A stretch of 64,000 bases of DNA from Zanthoxylum bungeanum (Eukaryota > Streptophyta > Magnoliopsida > Sapindales > Rutaceae). Under the pieces are notes generated by a model. That model made no database searches. It was not told the DNA's origin and saw only the letters and a list, made by a program, of their open reading frames with translations. Position 1 is the first letter of the stretch; the number at the start of each line of letters is the position of its first letter. Both the position numbers and the translations under genes were made by a program. The stretch spans positions 1 through 64,000 of the forward strand of contig SKCR01017976.1 in NCBI GenBank assembly GCA_019454045.1. The letters run 5' to 3'. This document shows positions 21,812 through 35,158 of the stretch, one piece after another.

Positions 21812-24009
21812 AATTGGTCAATGGGACAAATCGAATCTTATATGATTTGATTCGTTTGATATTGAGTGTTACCGAATTAGTTTCAATACTCTTGGGGTAA
21901 TGCTCCAGTAACACTAATTCATCCTTTTAATTACTGTTCCATTAGTTTATGCAGTTACGTATATGATATGTACAAGTAGAAAATTTGAATCTTAAAATGT
22001 TTGAGATTTGAATCTTTCTTTTATATAATGGTTATATAATTGAAAGTACTTGCGCCTCGGAGGTACAAGTAAAAGTTTATCATTTATTCTATTTAATAGA
22101 ATATTGTATTCTATTTGATAGAATATCTTTTCTACGATCCCGAGTAATAAAATTATTTTATTACTTGGAGTGTAACATCAGATGTTAAAAATTGTAGAAA
22201 AAACTTGACTTATTGAAGTCAAATGTGTGAGTGATAAACTGTAATGGAACTACATAATTAATTAGATGAAATGACCCTACGATATCTTCCGTATAATTTT
22301 AATAGGATGTCAGAATCATTTACGAAGTATTTGATACTTATTAGTTCTGTTGTTTTCTTATCGAAGAAAAGTATCATATAACTTATAGTGGGAGCGATAT
22401 TTGATATCGATTTCGGAAATTACCATTGAACCATAAATCTAAGATTGTTCATAGCTTACTACGATCAAGTTTTGAACTTGATTAAGCTTTCGTTATGAAT
22501 AGTTCATAAAATGTGCAAATTATTTGTGCAACAAAAGGAAAGTAAGCTTGATAAAGGTTTGACTTTTATAGTATGACAGTGAGAAAAGTTATACTCAGTG
22601 ATCTATTGTAGATTCTGAGAAAACTTGTCTCAAGTCGCACTAATTGAATAATTAAAGATTTGTTGGTTAATGTTGATATTAAACAATGTATTTTGGCTAA
22701 AGAATGCAAAGTGGTGTTCCTGAATGTCTTCTTCGAATGAGAGATCGGTTATGGTTTCTCTGTTTGAATAGTTCATTCTAGAATGGCCCTAGAGTTTGTA
22801 TTCTGCTAAGATCATAGTTTGATATACTAGTTTATACAGCCTATTGTATACTCAGATAAGCTTTCCGAAAATCTGTGTTCTCTAATTTTGATACAGTCAG
22901 ATTGTCTGAATTTATCAAAGCATAGAGAATACATATTTGATAGTAGGGTCAGATGGAGCGTAAAATTTTCTTTCTAGTGTTATATATCCTAACGAAATTG
23001 TCATTATTAATATAATAATGAAATATTTCTGAGGTAAAAGGTTTACCTAAGTCTTCTTTTCTCCGTGAAAGCAGTGGGAGTAGTCTTTGTTATATTTGAT
23101 ATAAAGTTTTATATATAATATAAAACTAAGAGACTTGTGAGATACTCTCATTAGTCGTGCATTAGATATGATCTAACAAAAGACACAACAAGACTATCTG
23201 TATGACATTTAGTATAACTGTTTGACAGTTTGTGTGTCTCTTGTATATAATATTAATCTTTTGTAAATGATGATTCCTTTGTTGAAAGAGAAATTTATTA
23301 GAATGTCTAATCAATCTGATGCATCATATGATGATAGCATAATGAATAATATATTATGTACAAATAAAAATATCAATTTAATTGTAATTGTTACAAGTTA
23401 TTTTGATATGTTGTAGACCATAAGATGGATCTTGAAACATGTTCTTTGTGATCTTTGAGATATTAAGAATGAGTTTCTAATTCATAGAGAATATAATTCG
23501 CAACCATTAAGGTCGGATTAGTTTTGAGTCTAATTATGACATTAGATGGTCTATGTTATATAAAGTCAGAAAAGATGCAGTGGAAGTGTCACAATTGATT
23601 CTACTGAATTAGTAGAATTAGTTGTAACTTATGAAGTATTAACTTATGAAGTTGCAAAGTGACCTTATAAATTAGAAGTTTGATATTAATGTTGTGCTTG
23701 TAATAATTTGCATTGTATTTGGATTTGATCCTAAAATACATAGACAACTTAATAGCTATAGCACAATATTGATATCGTATCTGAGTCATATTTATGTAGA
23801 ACTTGGGTTCTACAAAATATGAATGATGTTAGCTAAGGGAAAACAATTGGGTTTGTTAGACAGACTCAATTTGTTAAAGCGGGCTTACTTGTTGTTGCCT
23901 ACCTCTTGAGTGCTAGGTGAGCTCTTGAGTGCTAGGTGAGCTCTTGAGGGCCATGAGTATGTGATACACATTGAGACGTTTATATGATAGTGTGGATTGG
24001 CACTAGAGC
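21812..24009 (+). other. Non-coding internal region, right part
   Basis: AT-rich with no recognisable protein domains on either strand. Near its end is a 19-bp tandem repeat, CTCTTGAGTGCTAGGTGAG, at 23903-23921 and 23922-23940 plus eight bases of a third copy. Confidence 0.6.
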
Positions 24010-24022
24010 AAGTGGGAAAAAT

Positions 24023-26525
24023 TGTTAGGGTTGGTGCTCAGAGTGCCAATCCGGATCGTATTTATGTCTGATTCATAAATACGAACAATTCATTTTTCCA
24101 TAATATTAGTTATTTAATGGTAGCACCTCTTGTCTTTTATACACATATTCGATCTATTTGTGATTAGATATCTAATTATGATTAGATTGAAACTAAATCT
24201 GATTTAGTGATACGTGTATATTAGACAAAGACCCTAGGATTTACAATGTAGTGCGCAGTGACAACGTAGTTTGTAATTGACATTGGGAAGCGTCACTATA
24301 AGTTGTATATCCTTAAATAAAGTTCCTGGTCAAGATTTGCTAACACGGGTCGGTTAGTAAAAATTCGCTGAGACCAGTACATGTCGTATATCATGACTTG
24401 GTCCGATGGTTTATCCCAAAGAACCATGAGTCCCGGGAGACTCGTATAGACATGTAGGTGTTTATTTGATAAACACTGAACGACTCACTGAAGATTTCCT
24501 ATTAGATGGTACACCAACGTCAGTATGAATCTTCTTTAGTTGAGCGAATATAGTGGTCATTTGACTTGAGATACCATTGTGGATATATGAGTTATCCTCC
24601 ACACTTTGATGACATTCATGTCACCGATCTATTTAGATCATACCTCCACCTGTTCGTTGGGTGTGGACTGATGCTCATGATATCCTATACGTATCAAGAT
24701 AGAATCCATCAGTCCTGTGTACAGGGCATATGCATCCTACACGTGTTTGCGATCTAGTAAATCCTTGGCAGTGGTATAACTTCGGAAATCAGTTCCGAGT
24801 GTTATTTAGAGATCATAAATTTGAGGTCGACTATATTATACCATAAGGATTTGACGTTATTATCTATATCCCAGGTATAATATGGATAGACTGTGACGGA
24901 TGGATTATACGTATGCAATGACCTCGACTTACATATTTTAGTGAGATTATCTGTGGTCGTCATAATTCATGAGTGGGTGAATTATGGACACGAAATTGGA
25001 TTTCGTGACGGATAAACCTAAACTTATAGAGTCCCACAATATGAAGTGTACTCGGTGAGCACTTGGGCAACGCTTTATGAATAATACAGATTATTCATAA
25101 TTCTTCATCGGATTAAATGAGTTAATTCGAATCGTTTAATCGGTTAAACGAAAACACATACAAAAGGGCATTTTTGGTCAATCGTAATTATTGTGTATTT
25201 GTATTTGATATATAATTTGATTAGATACACATTAATTCATTATCAAATGAGATTTTGACACAAGCCATTAATATATGTATTTTTTATTTAATGTAAATAA
25301 AAATACATATATAATAACAATTATATTAAGTAATTATTTAGATATTTCAATGTTAAATATTTAAATAATTAAATGATAAACTTTTTTCATAATAGTTATG
25401 ATAAATATTTAATTATAATTGGTTACATGTGGCATGATTTAATTAAACTTTAGGTTTGCAAATTTGATTTGTTAACATAAAGTTTAATTATATTTAATTG
25501 ATTTAAATTACCAAAATGACCATTATACCCTTGTAAAGTCGGTCATGGGCATTTTTAAAGTAAAAATTTTTCATTTCCTTCTCATGGCTATGCTATGGCC
25601 GAACTCCTCCTTAGAAAAAAGCTCTCAAATTCTCTTGATGATTCAAGATGGGGAATAAAGAAAATCAAGAAAAAAAGCTAAGGAATTAGAGGATTAAAGG
25701 TAATTCTACAAATACTTAAGCTTAGAAAATATGTTTCTTTTTTCTTGATGATCTAGTGAGATCTAGGGTTTCTTCTTTTCTATGAATTTGGGCTTTTGGA
25801 TTTGGAGAATGGAATTGGAAGCATATTGCATGTGTGAAGTTGTTTTGGATAATATTATTGTAATATTGATTCAATTTTCTCATTTGATGATAAGTTTCCA
25901 TTCTAGAGTGTTATGACCACTCTTGTAATGCCTATAATTTTTCTTGGGTGGTTCATTTGTGTTGACTTTGGTTGGTGTTAAGATTAATTAGATTAATGTT
26001 GGAAAATTAGATTTTAAGCATGAAAAAATTGATATTTTTTCTTCTAGATCAGATCTGGAAATACTGTTCATATGGTGATGAAAATAATGTCATATAAATG
26101 TATTGGATGTGTTTTGGGTGTTATAACAATTTCCGGAAATTGTTTCGGAGTTGAAATAAGTGAAAACGGAAAAAACGGCGTTACCGGGTGAGTTTTGAGC
26201 CAACCGAATGACGGCTGCCCAAACAGTGAATTTGTCATTGTTCGGGCAGCCCATGAACTGCCCTAATACTATTGGGGCTGACCTGGGTAGCCCTCATGTG
26301 TATTGGGTGGTCGGTTTGGTCAAAAACGCGTAAAGTTTTCGTAAAAATTTCGCGACGTTTCTTAGTTATTTATGTCGTTATTTGATATCGAATAAATATG
26401 TTTATGTGAAATATGAATGAATTATTCTTATTGGATATTGAATAATTCAGTAATTTAAAAAGTTTTGAAATTACAATTTCGCCTGAACAGCGCTTCCGCC
26501 GCGCCTTTTACCCAAAACCCCAACA
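24023..26525 (+). repeat. 3' LTR of the non-coding element
   Basis: Starts TGTTAGGGTTGGTGCTCAGA after a purine-rich stretch (24006-24022) and ends CCCCAACA before the right GTAAG. It differs from the 5' LTR by scattered substitutions and small indels, for example loss of bases near 26330. Confidence 0.93.
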
Positions 26526-26917
26526 GTAAGTAGGTTATTTTAGACATGTTTTCAAGCCAAAATAATACTAGGAAACCCTTTCATTTGCCATACCTATATA
26601 AACAAATACTAGGCCACCATCATAAGGGTTGAAAACACATTCCTTTGAGCCTAAACACATTCTTAGTTTTCAATCTCTTTGTTTTCACCTTGAAGACTAC
26701 TTGTTCTCATGTCGCTTTGTTTTGGTGAAAGCTTTCTTTGTTAAACCATCAACACAACAAACTCAATTTCCTAAACCTTCAGAGTTTTCAAGGAGGAAGA
26801 TTGGCAGTCAGAGTTCCGGCGTTCAGAGTTGCAGAGTTGATTCACTCAGAGACTTCAGAGGTTCTGAAGAAACCGTGGGGTACGGGCTCGAGGAGTTCTT
26901 TGAGTTCTTGCAGTCTA
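26526..26917 (+). repeat. Copia element D LTR, piece 2, with a TATA box
   Basis: Resumes D after the GTAAG duplication. TATATAAA at 26595-26602 followed by a CT-rich and then protein-like leader is typical of the U3-R border of an LTR. Open frames of 101 and 68 codons here overlap each other, have no recognisable domain and are cut by the next element; I do not call them genes. Confidence 0.45.
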
Positions 26918-29149
26918 TGTGTTTTTGGCGGTAATTCCGGGTAAACGCAGCAGAACGGGGAAATCAAAATTTTTCGAGTTCAATAATTTTTCTTGGGTAA
27001 TTACTCAATACTTAAAACCTGAAATTTTTCCCGAAAAATCAGATTTTTCATTAATTACCGTTTGGCCCCTAAACTTTGTATTTTTATCATTTTAGTCCTA
27101 AATTGTCAAATACAATTTTAATTGATTCCAAATTAATCCCAAAATGATTTATACATGTCTTATACATGAAAATACAAATTATAATTCAAGAAACAAATTT
27201 TCTCCAATTTGCCGAGAGGTCCCTTAAGTTTCCAAGATTTGCACTTTAGTCCAAATTGGTTCAAAACCACTCAAGATCAAGTCCAATCAACACCAAAATT
27301 AATATGCATCATATATACATCATTAATTAACACATATATGAAAAACCCTAAATTTGGAAAGGGTTATGAACCCTAATTTTACAAAATTGTTCTATAGACC
27401 AATTAACCCCAAATTAATTAAATTCAACACTTTAATTTAATCTTTACCACACCAAACAAGTCTCACCATCATGAAACAACTCAAGAAAAATTCTAGGTCA
27501 TTTATGAGTGGCTAAGCAACTCTAGAATGGCTACCAAGTTATCAAATAACTAAAAGTATGCTTAATAACACTTAATAGCTTCATTTACAAAATACACATG
27601 CTAACACCTTTGATTCATGCTTCAAATAAATTTATTAAAAACCCAAGAGAATAGAGAAAATATGACAACATCATATGTTGAAGTCTAAAGGCACAGAAAT
27701 AATTTTCAAGTAAAGAAAAGTATGAAATTACACCTTTAACACTTAGGTTTTTCTCAACTCCCTTTTTTATAATCTATTTTTGAAGCCAAAAAATGAAACA
27801 AAAGAAAAAACTCAAAGCTTAAAAGATAGGGCATGACCGACTCTAGGAATGGCAAAATGGGAATTTTGATTTTACAAATTTAATCAATATTAAATATGCC
27901 AAAAATCAAGTTGTCAACCATTTTAATTAATATATGCACAAATGTACCAATCACATTTTGCCATATTAGAGTGAAAAGATATTTATATTTAATTAATCTA
28001 ATTATTTAACAATTAAATAATTAGATAATTACGAATATAAATATCCAAATATATGTATAATATTTACATTAAATATTTCATAATACATATTAATTAGGAA
28101 ATAGCAGGAAAAATCCTTAAAGCGTGTATTTATCGTTTAACCGTTAAACGATCTATAAATAATCAATATTATTTACAAAGGTAGACCTAGTGCTCTACAA
28201 GTATGTTTCATTAGTGAGACTCTCTAAGTTCAGGCATATCCGTCACGAAATCTAATTTCGTGTCCATAATCTACCCATCGGTAAATTATGACGAACACAG
28301 ATAAACTCTCTAAACCATATAGGTCGAGGTCACTACATACGTATAATCCATCCATCACAGATATCTAGATTATCCCAAAGATATAGATATAAACGTCAAA
28401 TCTCTATAGGTATAATCTCGTCGATGATTCCATTAGTGATCTCTTATTAACACTTAAAAATCACTTCTAAAGTGTACCACGGGCCCAGAGATTTAACAGA
28501 TTATTAATCCCATAATGGATACATATGCTCTGTACATAGAACTGAAGAATCATATCTTGATACGCACATGATATCCTAAGGATCAGTCCACACCCAAAGA
28601 ACAGACGGGTCTGATCTAAATAGATCGGTGACGTGACTGCCATCAAAGTGTGGATGATACCTCATACATCCACAGTGGTACCTCAAGTTGAAGGATCACT
28701 ATGCTCACTCAACCCGAGAAGATTCTTATTGACGTTGGTGTACTATCTATTAAGAATCTTTGATGAGTCATTCAGTGTTTATCCGATATAAACACCTACG
28801 TGTCTATACGAGTCTCTCGAGACTCATGGTTAATTGAGAAACCATTGGAATCTAATATACCAATAAATGACACGTACCGGTGTCAGCGAGTTTACTTACT
28901 GACCAAGTAATTGTAAACCTTGACCAGGAACAGTTAAAGAATAATACTGTTATGATACCACTCAATGTCAGTTGCGACACTTTTGCAACTGTATCATAAC
29001 CAATCACTCTATGATCATTTACATATTTACCATATAATAAAAGAATTCATATTATAGAAACTGTTTATTTTATTCATTAATAAAATACTTACAAGAGTAT
29101 TTACAAGGAAATACATAAGAAATTGGCGCTCAAAGCACCAACCCTAACA
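26918..29149 (-). repeat. Copia C 3' LTR
   Basis: On the minus strand it starts TGTTAGGGTTGGTGC at 29149 right after the pol stop. It runs to about 26918, where GGCGGTAATTCCGGG matches the inner edge of the 5' LTR at about 33815. The parallel stretch 36690-37454 matches about 28320-29100. The lower edge is less certain because its final bases have changed. Confidence 0.82.
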
Positions 29150-29156
29150 AAATCTC

Positions 29157-30870
29157 TCAGTGCCAATATCGATTGTATCTAATACCCATTGACTCCACAT
29201 GCTTATCAAATAACTTCGGAGGTATGATCTTTGTAAGTGGGCCTGCTACATTATCTTCACTTGGGACCTTGCACACAACAATGTCACCTCGTGACACAAT
29301 CTCTCGAATGATGTGATACTTTCGTTCCAATTGCTTCGATTTTTTATGCGTCCTTGGTTCTTTTGCTTGTGCAATGGCACCAGTATTATCACAGTATAAT
29401 GAAATCAGATTCTCGATATTTGGGACAACTCCCAATTTTGTAATAAACTTCTTAACCCAAACAACTTCTTTTGCAGCTTCTGAAGCAGTAATATATTCTA
29501 CCTCTGAGGGTAAATACAAATCATGATGTAGACTTTCTATCATCGGGATCCGATTGGAAATCAGAATCCGTATACCCATTAAACTACAGTTTATTTCCTC
29601 CATATATGATAAACTTATCCTTTGTACCTTTAAGATACTTCATGATATCTTTAACAGCCATCCAATGGTCATTTCCTGGATTGGACTGATATCTACTGGT
29701 TACACTAACCGCGTAGCTAATATCAGGCCTCGTACATAACATGACATACAAAATGCTACCCAAACATGAAGCATAAGGCTGATTAGACATTCTAATCTTC
29801 TCATCTCATGTTTGCGGACACATCTTCTTCGAAATATGAATGCCATGTCTGAATGGTATATTTGTTGTCTTACAGTTAACAAAATTATACCGTTCTAAGA
29901 TCTTATCTATGTACGTTGATTGGGATAACCCAATAAGCTTCCTTTCTCTATCCCTATAGAGTTTTATACCCAAGATATAAAAAGCTTCACTCAGGTCCTT
30001 CATAGAGAAATTCTTAAGAAGGTAAGCTTTGACGGCCTGCATCATTCCTATATCATTCTCATTGATTAGAATGTCATCAACATATAGAACCAAAAATACT
30101 ATCATACTCCCACTGGCCTTCTGGTACACACATGATTCTTCCGTATTCTTGAGAAAAACCAGACAATCTAATAATCTCATCGAATCAAAGATTCCAACTT
30201 CGCGAATCTTTCTTAAGTCCATAAATGGACTTCTTAAGTTTACAAACCATGTCTGAGGTTTCGCTGGATATAAAACCCTCCGGCTGTTCCATATAGATTT
30301 CTTTGTCAAGAAACCCATTTAGAAAAGTCGTTTTGACATCCATTTGCCAAATCTCGTAATCATGGTAAGCAGCAATAGACAACAAATTCCTTATAGACTT
30401 CAGCATCGCAACTGGCGAAAAAGTTTCATCGTAGTCGACACCAGGTCGCTGCGTGTAACCTTTAGCTACCAGTCTGGCCTTAAAGGTTTCAACCTTTCCG
30501 TCAGGCCCACGCTTCCTCTTGTAAACTAATTTACTACATATAGGAACAATTCCTTCAGGAAGCGGAACCAAGTCCCAAACTTGATCCTGATGCATAGAGT
30601 CTAACTCTGATTTCATGGCCTCTTGCCACTTCGCGGAGTCGATGTCCAACATCTTTTCTCTATAGGTGTAAGGGTCAGTCTCTTCAATTAAGAGAACATC
30701 TAGACTCTTTTCTTGTATCAAATACAAGCGTTCAGGAGGTCTAGACCCCCTTTTGGGACTTACAGAGTGTGTGTGTTGAAGGTTCTTCATCTATTTGAAC
30801 TTCAGGTTCCTCCAATGGTTCATTGGTTTCAGATTGTACTTCATCAAGTTCAACCTGTCTATGATTACCT
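29157..30870 (-). pseudogene. Copia C reverse transcriptase and RNase H (broken)
   Basis: Minus strand. RT opens with WQEAMKSELDSMHQDQVWDL (about 30580-30640), then VARLVAKGYTQRPGVDYDETFSPVA-like text, MDVKTTFLNGFLDKEIYMEQ, and an intact active site LVLYVDDILI at 30063-30092. VTSRYQSNPGNDHW (about 29660-29710) starts the RT-RNase H link. RNase H has YITASEAAKEVVWVKKF and LYCDNTGAIAQAKEP...KHI-type text down to 29157. The region is spread over four overlapping open stretches in different frames, so several frameshifts are present. Confidence 0.9.
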
Positions 30871-31580
30871 CATTCAGACAAAAATTCTACTTCTAGAAAT
30901 TTTGTAAAGCGAGCTACGAACACATTTCGATGCTCGGTATCATAGAATAAATATCCTTTCGTATTGGAAGGATATCCAACAAACCTAAACTTTTTCCCTC
31001 GATGTAAAAGCTTATCTTGCTGATCCATCCTGACATAGACAGGACAGCCCCAAATCTTAATATAATTAAGATTCGGTTTCCTACCAGTCCATAACTAATA
31101 CAGAGTCGTAGGAATAGCCTTTGAATGAATCTTATTCAAAAGATTATCATGAGTTAAAAGAGCATATTCCCATAAGTAATAGGGCAAATCTGTAAAACTC
31201 AACATCAATCGGACCATATCCAATAAAGTCTGATTTCTCCTTACGGACACTCCATTGTGTTGTGGAGTACCCGAAGAAGTATATTAAGCGAGAATCCCAT
31301 TCTCCTTTAAATAATCAGTGAACTCACCACTCATATATTCTCTGCCTCGATCAGATTGAAGACATTTAATATATTTACTAGTATGTTTTTCTACTTCATT
31401 TCAGAATTCTTTGAACCTTTCAAAGGTTTCTGATTTCTGTTTCATCAAATAAACATAATCGTAGCGTGACAGATCATCGGTAAAGGTAACAAAGTATGAA
31501 AAATCATTGTAAACAGTATGACTCATAGGACCACATACATCAAAATGTATTAGTTCCAATAAGTCAGCGGCTCGGTGTCC
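30871..31580 (-). pseudogene. Copia C integrase core (decayed)
   Basis: Minus strand. Fragments such as YGDLSRY-type and QNGVS-like segments are too worn for a clean read. The position between the pre-integrase domain and RT, and patches like HNTMEC (about 31250) and VGYPSNTKGY-type text (about 30960), fit the integrase core and its C-terminal part. No open stretch longer than 60 codons. Confidence 0.55.
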
Positions 31581-32150
31581 TACACCCGAAAATGGGATTC
31601 GGTCATTTTACCCTGAATGCAAGATTCACAAGTTGGATAAGATCCAATGGTAAGATCATGTATCAAACCATTCCTAACCAACTGGGTTAGGCGTTTCACG
31701 CCTATATGACCTAACCTCATATGCCACAGTTCAATATTATTTATATCAGATACCTTACGTTTATTAATTCCAGCATTAAAGATATCTTGTGAGGTATGCA
31801 AAATGTAATGATCGTGCTCATTTGGACAAACTAGGATCTGAACATTATATCTATCATATAAATATAAATAATGATTCTTAATATTTACATTATATCCTTC
31901 AGTATCTAATACAAAAAGTGACATAATGTTTGTAACACATCCCGGTACAAAAAAGCAGTCATGTAACAAAATTCTCCCACTGGGTAGGGGATTCTCGCAT
32001 AAGCCCACAGTAACTGCATCCAGAGAGTCGCCACTCCCGAATCGCAACTGCATCTCCCCAGATTTTAGTTGTCTACTTTCCTTAAGCACCTGCAACGAAT
32101 TGCAAATGTGAATTGGACAAGCAGAATCTAAAATCCAACTGGATGACATA
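31580..32150 (-). pseudogene. Copia C protease and pre-integrase region
   Basis: Minus strand, open for 189 codons. The start has SSWILDSACPIHICNSLQ (about 32085-32145), the copia protease active-site region, where D-S-A replaces the usual D-S/T-G. It continues with FVPGCVTNIMSL and the pre-integrase block LWHMRLGHIGVKRLTQL...CESCIQGKMT (about 31610-31725), with the expected H and C residues for zinc binding. Ends at TAG 31580-31582. Confidence 0.82.
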
Positions 32151-33045
32151 GCTTCACAAGCTAATGAGATATCAATAATGGGAAAAATAAAAGTACCTGA
32201 AGTAGATGCTATTTCCTTTCTAATCTGGGCCAGGTAATCAGGACAATTCCTCTTCCAATGACAAATCTTGCTGCAATGGTGGCATTTATCTTCGGCAGCT
32301 CTCTTTGGTTTAGCTATCTTACCCTATGGTGGAAGATTCGACTTCTTTTTCTTTCATTTCTTCTTCTTCCCTTTCTGTTTAGATTGGGAGGAAGTAGGAA
32401 GAGTAGTGGGTTTAGGAGGGCGAGTCGGAACTCCATTCCTTAAATATTCATCCGCAGTTTGCAACATCTTATGCAGCTCCTGATAAGAACAGCTAATCCT
32501 ATTCATATTGAAATACATTACAAATTGGCGATATGATGCTGTGAGAGATCCAAGTATGACACTTCGTCCTAAAGTGTCATTCAGAGGGAGATTAAAGCGC
32601 CTCAACTATTCGATCAAATTAATTAGATGAAGCACATGAAGGCTCACAACATGTCCCTCTTCAAGTTTTGCATGGAACAATTCCATTGTTATTTTATTAA
32701 CCGAGACTTGTTCTTGGTTCATAAAGGATTCTCGCAGTCGCATCATCATAGTATATGCGTAAGGTAATCCAAAATATTACCTTTTAAGCTTCGGTGCCAA
32801 GGAACTGAGAATATATGATTTGACTCTCCTATCATCATCTATCCACTTTTGGAGAGTCTCATGTTCCTCTTGTGTTGCATCATCTGCTATGGCAGGTGGC
32901 AACAGACCTTCTAACATATTTTCTATTTGCTCAGACCCAAGAATAATTCTTAGATCCAAGTCCCAATCTACAAAATTTTCGCGCCTTTAAACTTGTTCGT
33001 ATCAAGTATATGAGCAAAATGATTAGAAGTAGGTGCCGCCATCAC
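32151..33045 (-). pseudogene. gag: Copia C gag (broken)
   Basis: Minus strand. The N-terminal part includes NHFAHILDTNKF and MDLRIILGSEQIENMLEG...HETLQKWIDDDRRVKSYIL (32777-32959). The middle has SLTASYRQFVMYFNMN and a Lys-rich stretch, and the zinc knuckle reads CHHCSKICHWKRNC at about 32225-32270, a CX2CX4HX4C with the usual Gly replaced by Ile. Split over at least three frames. It encodes the particle protein of the element. Confidence 0.85.
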
Positions 33046-33787
33046 AAATCTATCATATAGATATCGAAATACGGTTAGCAGACAAAATAGTTTCATATAA
33101 TATAAAATAAATAAAGCATAAATAGATCATGGATTTTTAATCTAAAAATGCCCCTCCCACTATTACATGCAATACTGTAATCCCCAAACAGAATGCAAAC
33201 AAACAATTAATCAAATTAAATATAATCATGAAAAGTGGATCCCATGAATATATTTCAGCTCACAGATTTGGCACGATCTCACCTACGTATATTCATTAGG
33301 TAGACAATTCATTGTCAATCACTCACTAGTGACTCCTGGGTTCTGGTCTTGGTCGTTTCTCGTTGTGACAGCTTTGGAACGTTCACAATGAGGCGTACCA
33401 AGGTTAAACTTGTCAATGATAAATTCAAGATACTTGCGTAGTCCTGACAACTTTGGCACGTTCAGGATTTCCACTTTCGCTTGAATTTACCTAGTATCAC
33501 ATATACATCCGGTATAGATAAATTTCTATCAACTACACCCTCAATGCTTTGGCACTTTCTCGGATGCAGCCATAGAATAGATATCCATAAACCGTATTGA
33601 CAAGACAGACCAAGAAATATGCATCCAATACATATTACTTTAAAACCTTATTAATTAGGGATTTTCCTCAAAGATGTTACGTATTTAATTTAATCAAATT
33701 AAATAAATACAAGCATGCATAAAGTAAAGACAAAATTAATCATTGAATTTAAAGGCATATTCATATCATGTGTTCAGGTTCAAACCT
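33046..33787 (-). other. Copia C 5' leader
   Basis: Non-coding. It holds four spaced CGTGCCAAAG-type motifs (see 18195) and matches the leader of the non-coding element over about 450 bp, which ties the two families together. Confidence 0.75.
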
Positions 33788-33799
33788 GCTCTGATACCA
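33788..33799 (-). other. Copia C primer binding site, initiator tRNA-Met
   Basis: On the minus strand TGGTATCAGAGC, an exact copia primer site, five bases from the LTR edge (33804). Confidence 0.92.
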
Positions 33800-33934
33800 T
33801 TTTTATTGGGTTTTAGACGGTAATTCCAGGTAAACGCAGCGGAACACGGAAAATCCAAATTTTATGATTTCAATAATTTTTCTTGGGTAATTAAAATAAA
33901 CTAATTTATTTCAAACATAGTGATAAAGTTGGAA

Positions 33935-34310
33935 ATTAATTATGTGTTGCATACTTGGTTGAGAATTTAAAGTGTAATTATACACAAGTAATTCCATCCA
34001 ATCATGATTGACACATACACATATATCTACACATATCGAATATTGTATTGTAACATTAAAATTGAAATACTGAGTATTGAATTGCTAAGAGATTCTATTG
34101 AGGAAGTATTTAAAGGATATTCTATCAAAAAGGCGATAAGAGCCTAAGTGGTCAGGGATTTAAGTGGTTACTCCGGACCCCCCTCGTCATCTAGGAATAT
34201 TCCTTTATTTACTTATCATAAGAAACCTTAGTCGGAAATTCAAGGACTTGTGTTTATTGGTACTATTGTCAAATAGAACAACGAGTGGATACTTGGTATA
34301 TCATTTGAAC
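33935..34310. repeat. Inverted LTR-like segment of F
   Basis: Reverse complement of 36105-36490, from the TACCAAGTATCCACTCGTTG end to the CAAGTATGCAACACA end, with scattered differences. The next 70 bp (34313-34385) are in the opposite relation, being a direct copy. Confidence 0.82.
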
Positions 34311-34615
34311 AACCTAATATTAACTTAAATCTATACTACCAAGATTATTGTGATACAATATATGATCTTACTAAGTTGATATTACAAATAATTAGATTAA
34401 TCTAAGTCTATTTCAAGTAAGAAAAATGAGGCCTCCATGTTCACTCTTATAATCTGAAAGATATCCAGATTAAGAAAAAGTCTTGTGTCTCACTATTTTC
34501 GTTTTGAGTAAAGAGAGAGTTCCCACACTTTTAGGTATTTGTAGGAAGGTATGTGACCTTTCCACAACTCATATGGTGTCTTGACCAATCTTCTGTGAGG
34601 AAGCTTGTTCAGAAC

Positions 34616-35158
34616 CTAGTTCGCGGAAAGCAAGGCTTCCCCCCACAAGTTCTGGGGTAAACCAGAGCTTGTCAACATGGCGTTCATCATTTCCTTCAGC
34701 ATCCGGTTTTTGTGCTCAGCAATCCCGTTTTGTTGAGGCGAATAAGAAGCAGTGGTTTCTTGAATAATTCCATTATTGGAACAATATTCACCAAATGGTG
34801 ACACATATTCACCACCTCTATCGCTCATGATTCTCTTGATTTTCTTGCCAAGTTGATTTTCAACTTCGTTCTTATAGTGTACAAAGCTCTCAATAGCTTC
34901 ATCTTTGTTTCTCAGCAAATACACATAACAGAATCTTGTGTTATCATCAATAAAAGTGACAAAATACTTTTTACCGCCTCTTGTTTGCACAATATTCATG
35001 TCACACATATCAGTGTGTACAAGTTCTATAGGTTCAGAACTTTGTTCTATGGAATGAAATGATGTTCTATGCATTTTTTCTTCAACAAATGCCTCACACT
35101 TATGTTGGCTATCAATTGAAAATTTAGGTATAAGGTCTATGTTAATTAATTTACGCAT
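34616..35158 (-). pseudogene. Copia F integrase, N-terminal two thirds
   Basis: Minus strand, open for 180 codons. Pre-integrase Cys at KCEAFVEEKM, then the DDE core with D in LVHTDMCD (about 35025), D in RIMSDRGGEYVSP (about 34800-34835) and E in QQNGIAEHKNRMLKEMMNAM (about 34690-34745). All three catalytic positions are present. It ends at LWGEALLSAN, where the sequence leaves the coding frame at about 34616. The remaining RT and RNase H are missing. Confidence 0.88.

Larger units (their letters stand above)
15314..26525 (+). mobile_element. Non-coding 11.2-kb LTR element (LARD-like, copia-associated) with complete ends
   Basis: Two LTRs of about 2.5 kb start TGTTA and end CCCCAACA, flanked by a perfect duplication GTAAG (15309-15313 and 26526-26530). 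A copia-type primer site follows the 5' LTR and AGAGCAAGTGGGAAAAAT precedes the 3' LTR. The internal region has no gag or pol similarity that I can find on either strand and no open frame above about 70 codons. A solo LTR of another family is inserted at 19924-21806. Its LTRs and leader resemble those of the coding copia element C, so it may be mobilised by such a partner. The LTR pair, TSD and primer site are seen; the LARD label is inference. Confidence 0.92.

Noticed and set aside
26629..26934. 101-codon protein gene
   Set aside because: Lies in LTR-type sequence between TATA box and an insertion, overlaps another frame, and has no recognisable domain.
32258..32483. Plus-strand open frames over the copia C gag
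   Set aside because: Antisense to recognisable Gag zinc-knuckle sequence.
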